From: DATKSS01 sp049582065
Lineage (GTDB): Bacteria; Chloroflexota; Dormibacteria; Dormibacterales; Dormibacteraceae
Direction: 5' to 3'
NCBI GenBank assembly: GCA_049582065.1
Contig: JBAUTF010000229.1
Span: 1-22,075 of the forward strand
Length of the DNA stretch: 22,075 nt
Part shown: piece after piece, positions 21,677 through 22,075 of the stretch
How positions within the stretch are numbered: position 1 is the first letter of the stretch
How the letters are laid out: every line of letters starts with the position of its first letter
Notes under the pieces: model-generated
Seen by the model: the letters and a program-made list of their open reading frames with translations, nothing else
Told to the model about the DNA's origin: nothing
The model's database searches: none
Made by a program: the position numbers and the translations under genes

Positions 21677-21740
21677 GCGGTGCGTTAAGGGCCCCACCGC
21701 GACTTGGGTTCCACGGCGCGGTAGGCCGCTGACCTACCGC
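21677..21740. promoter_or_regulatory. Paired inverted repeats (possible PhaR operators) between phaR and the phasin-like gene
   Basis: Two inverted repeats share the half-site GCGGT/ACCGC. The first is GCGGTG (21677-21682) with CACCGC (21695-21700). The second is a perfect GCGGTAGG (21718-21725) with CCTACCGC (21733-21740). The half-site spacing is nearly the same (19 and 18 bases start to start). A doubled palindrome in a divergent regulator/target gap is typical of an operator, and PhaR is the obvious candidate binder. The second could also form an RNA hairpin just before the ribosome site of the right-hand gene. Confidence 0.45.
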
Positions 21741-21758
21741 TTTCACGGAGGTTGATCC

Positions 21759-22075
21759 ATGGCGACGAGAAAGCGAACATCGAAACGTTCTGGCCTGGTG
21801 GGCCGCGCGGTACGCGCCGGCCGTAAGGCGCTGCGAGAGGCCGAGAGCCGCGTGCCGGCCGATCTCCGCAGGCAGCTGGAGCGAAGGATCAGGGAAGGCG
21901 AGAAGAGCCTCCAGGCTGCGATCAAGCAGGTGCGTGCACAGGTCAAGGAGGCCGCCAAGCAGGCCGACGTCGACAAGGCCCTGAAGCGCCTCGACGGGCT
22001 GAGCAAGCAGGTGCAGCAACTGGCGCGCGGAGCATCGACTCGCGGCGCCTCCACGACTCGGCGCGCGACCAAGAC
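21759..22075 (+). CDS. Lys/Arg-rich phasin-like protein (3' end cut by window edge)
   Basis: An open frame of 105 codons runs to the window end without a stop. The ATG has an excellent ribosome site (GGAGG, 7 bases spacing), the best in the window. The product starts MATRKRTSKRSGLVGRAVRAG and continues as a long amphipathic, charged helix (LRRQLERRIREGEKSLQAAIKQ, here in parts; then KEAAKQADVDKALKRLDGLSKQVQQLARG) before a Ser/Thr/Arg-rich stretch. No cysteine or membrane segment is present. This composition and the divergent phaR gene fit a granule-associated phasin or similar DNA/granule-bridging protein. A histone-like DNA-binding protein is the main alternative. Confidence 0.75.
   Translation, partial: MATRKRTSKRSGLVGRAVRAGRKALREAESRVPADLRRQLERRIREGEKSLQAAIKQVRAQVKEAAKQADVDKALKRLDGLSKQVQQLARGASTRGASTTRRATK

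Overview
This is a densely coded, high-GC bacterial chromosome segment of housekeeping and accessory metabolism. No gap between genes exceeds about 250 bases. I see no rRNA, tRNA, CRISPR array, insertion sequence or prophage. Many GTG and TTG starts, 4-base stop/start overlaps, a GuaB3-type IMP dehydrogenase homologue, a DUF881 pair, a DUF4332 protein and an epimerase/acyltransferase pair like mycobacterial Rv0501/Rv0502 point to a soil-type Terrabacteria lineage. Chloroflexota or Dormibacterota-like is my best guess, with Actinomycetota possible. This is inference; no marker gene settles it.

Layout. (1) 1-3244, minus strand: purB-purC-purS-purQ, with purQ cut by the window edge and a good -10 box in front of purB. 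(2) 3495-6229, plus strand: an ECF sigma factor overlapped by a membrane protein that looks like its anti-sigma partner (cytoplasmic N-terminus, one membrane helix, Ig-like domain, TolB-like propeller, second Ig-like domain). (3) 6404-15716, minus strand: one long probable operon in the order guaB3, guaA, a terpenoid-cyclase-fold protein of unknown role, purD, purE, pycB, accC, NUDIX hydrolase. It mixes purine synthesis with a two-subunit pyruvate carboxylase. (4) 15740-16162, plus strand: a DUF4332 protein, divergent from guaB3. (5) 16208-18297, minus strand: a degenerate SDR/epimerase overlapping a PlsC-like acyltransferase, preceded by a structured leader. (6) 18431-19687, minus strand: glutamate dehydrogenase with a strong hairpin after its stop. 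(7) 19753-21154, plus strand: two overlapping DUF881 membrane proteins. (8) 21163-22075: a PhaR-type polyhydroxyalkanoate regulator divergent from a partial Lys/Arg-rich phasin-like gene, with paired inverted repeats between them.

Together the two purine clusters supply PurQ, PurS, PurE, PurC, PurB and PurD plus the guanylate branch (GuaB3, GuaA). PurF, PurN, PurL, PurM, PurK and PurH are not in the window. Pyruvate carboxylase and glutamate dehydrogenase link this to the aspartate and glutamine/glutamate supply used by the pathway. The points most worth a second look are a 10-codon mini-ORF, formed by a diverged 29-bp duplication, that bridges pycB and accC; the uncharacterised toroid-fold protein inside the purine operon; the sigma/anti-sigma propeller pair; the SDR without its catalytic Tyr/Lys; and the phaR/phasin operator-like repeats.
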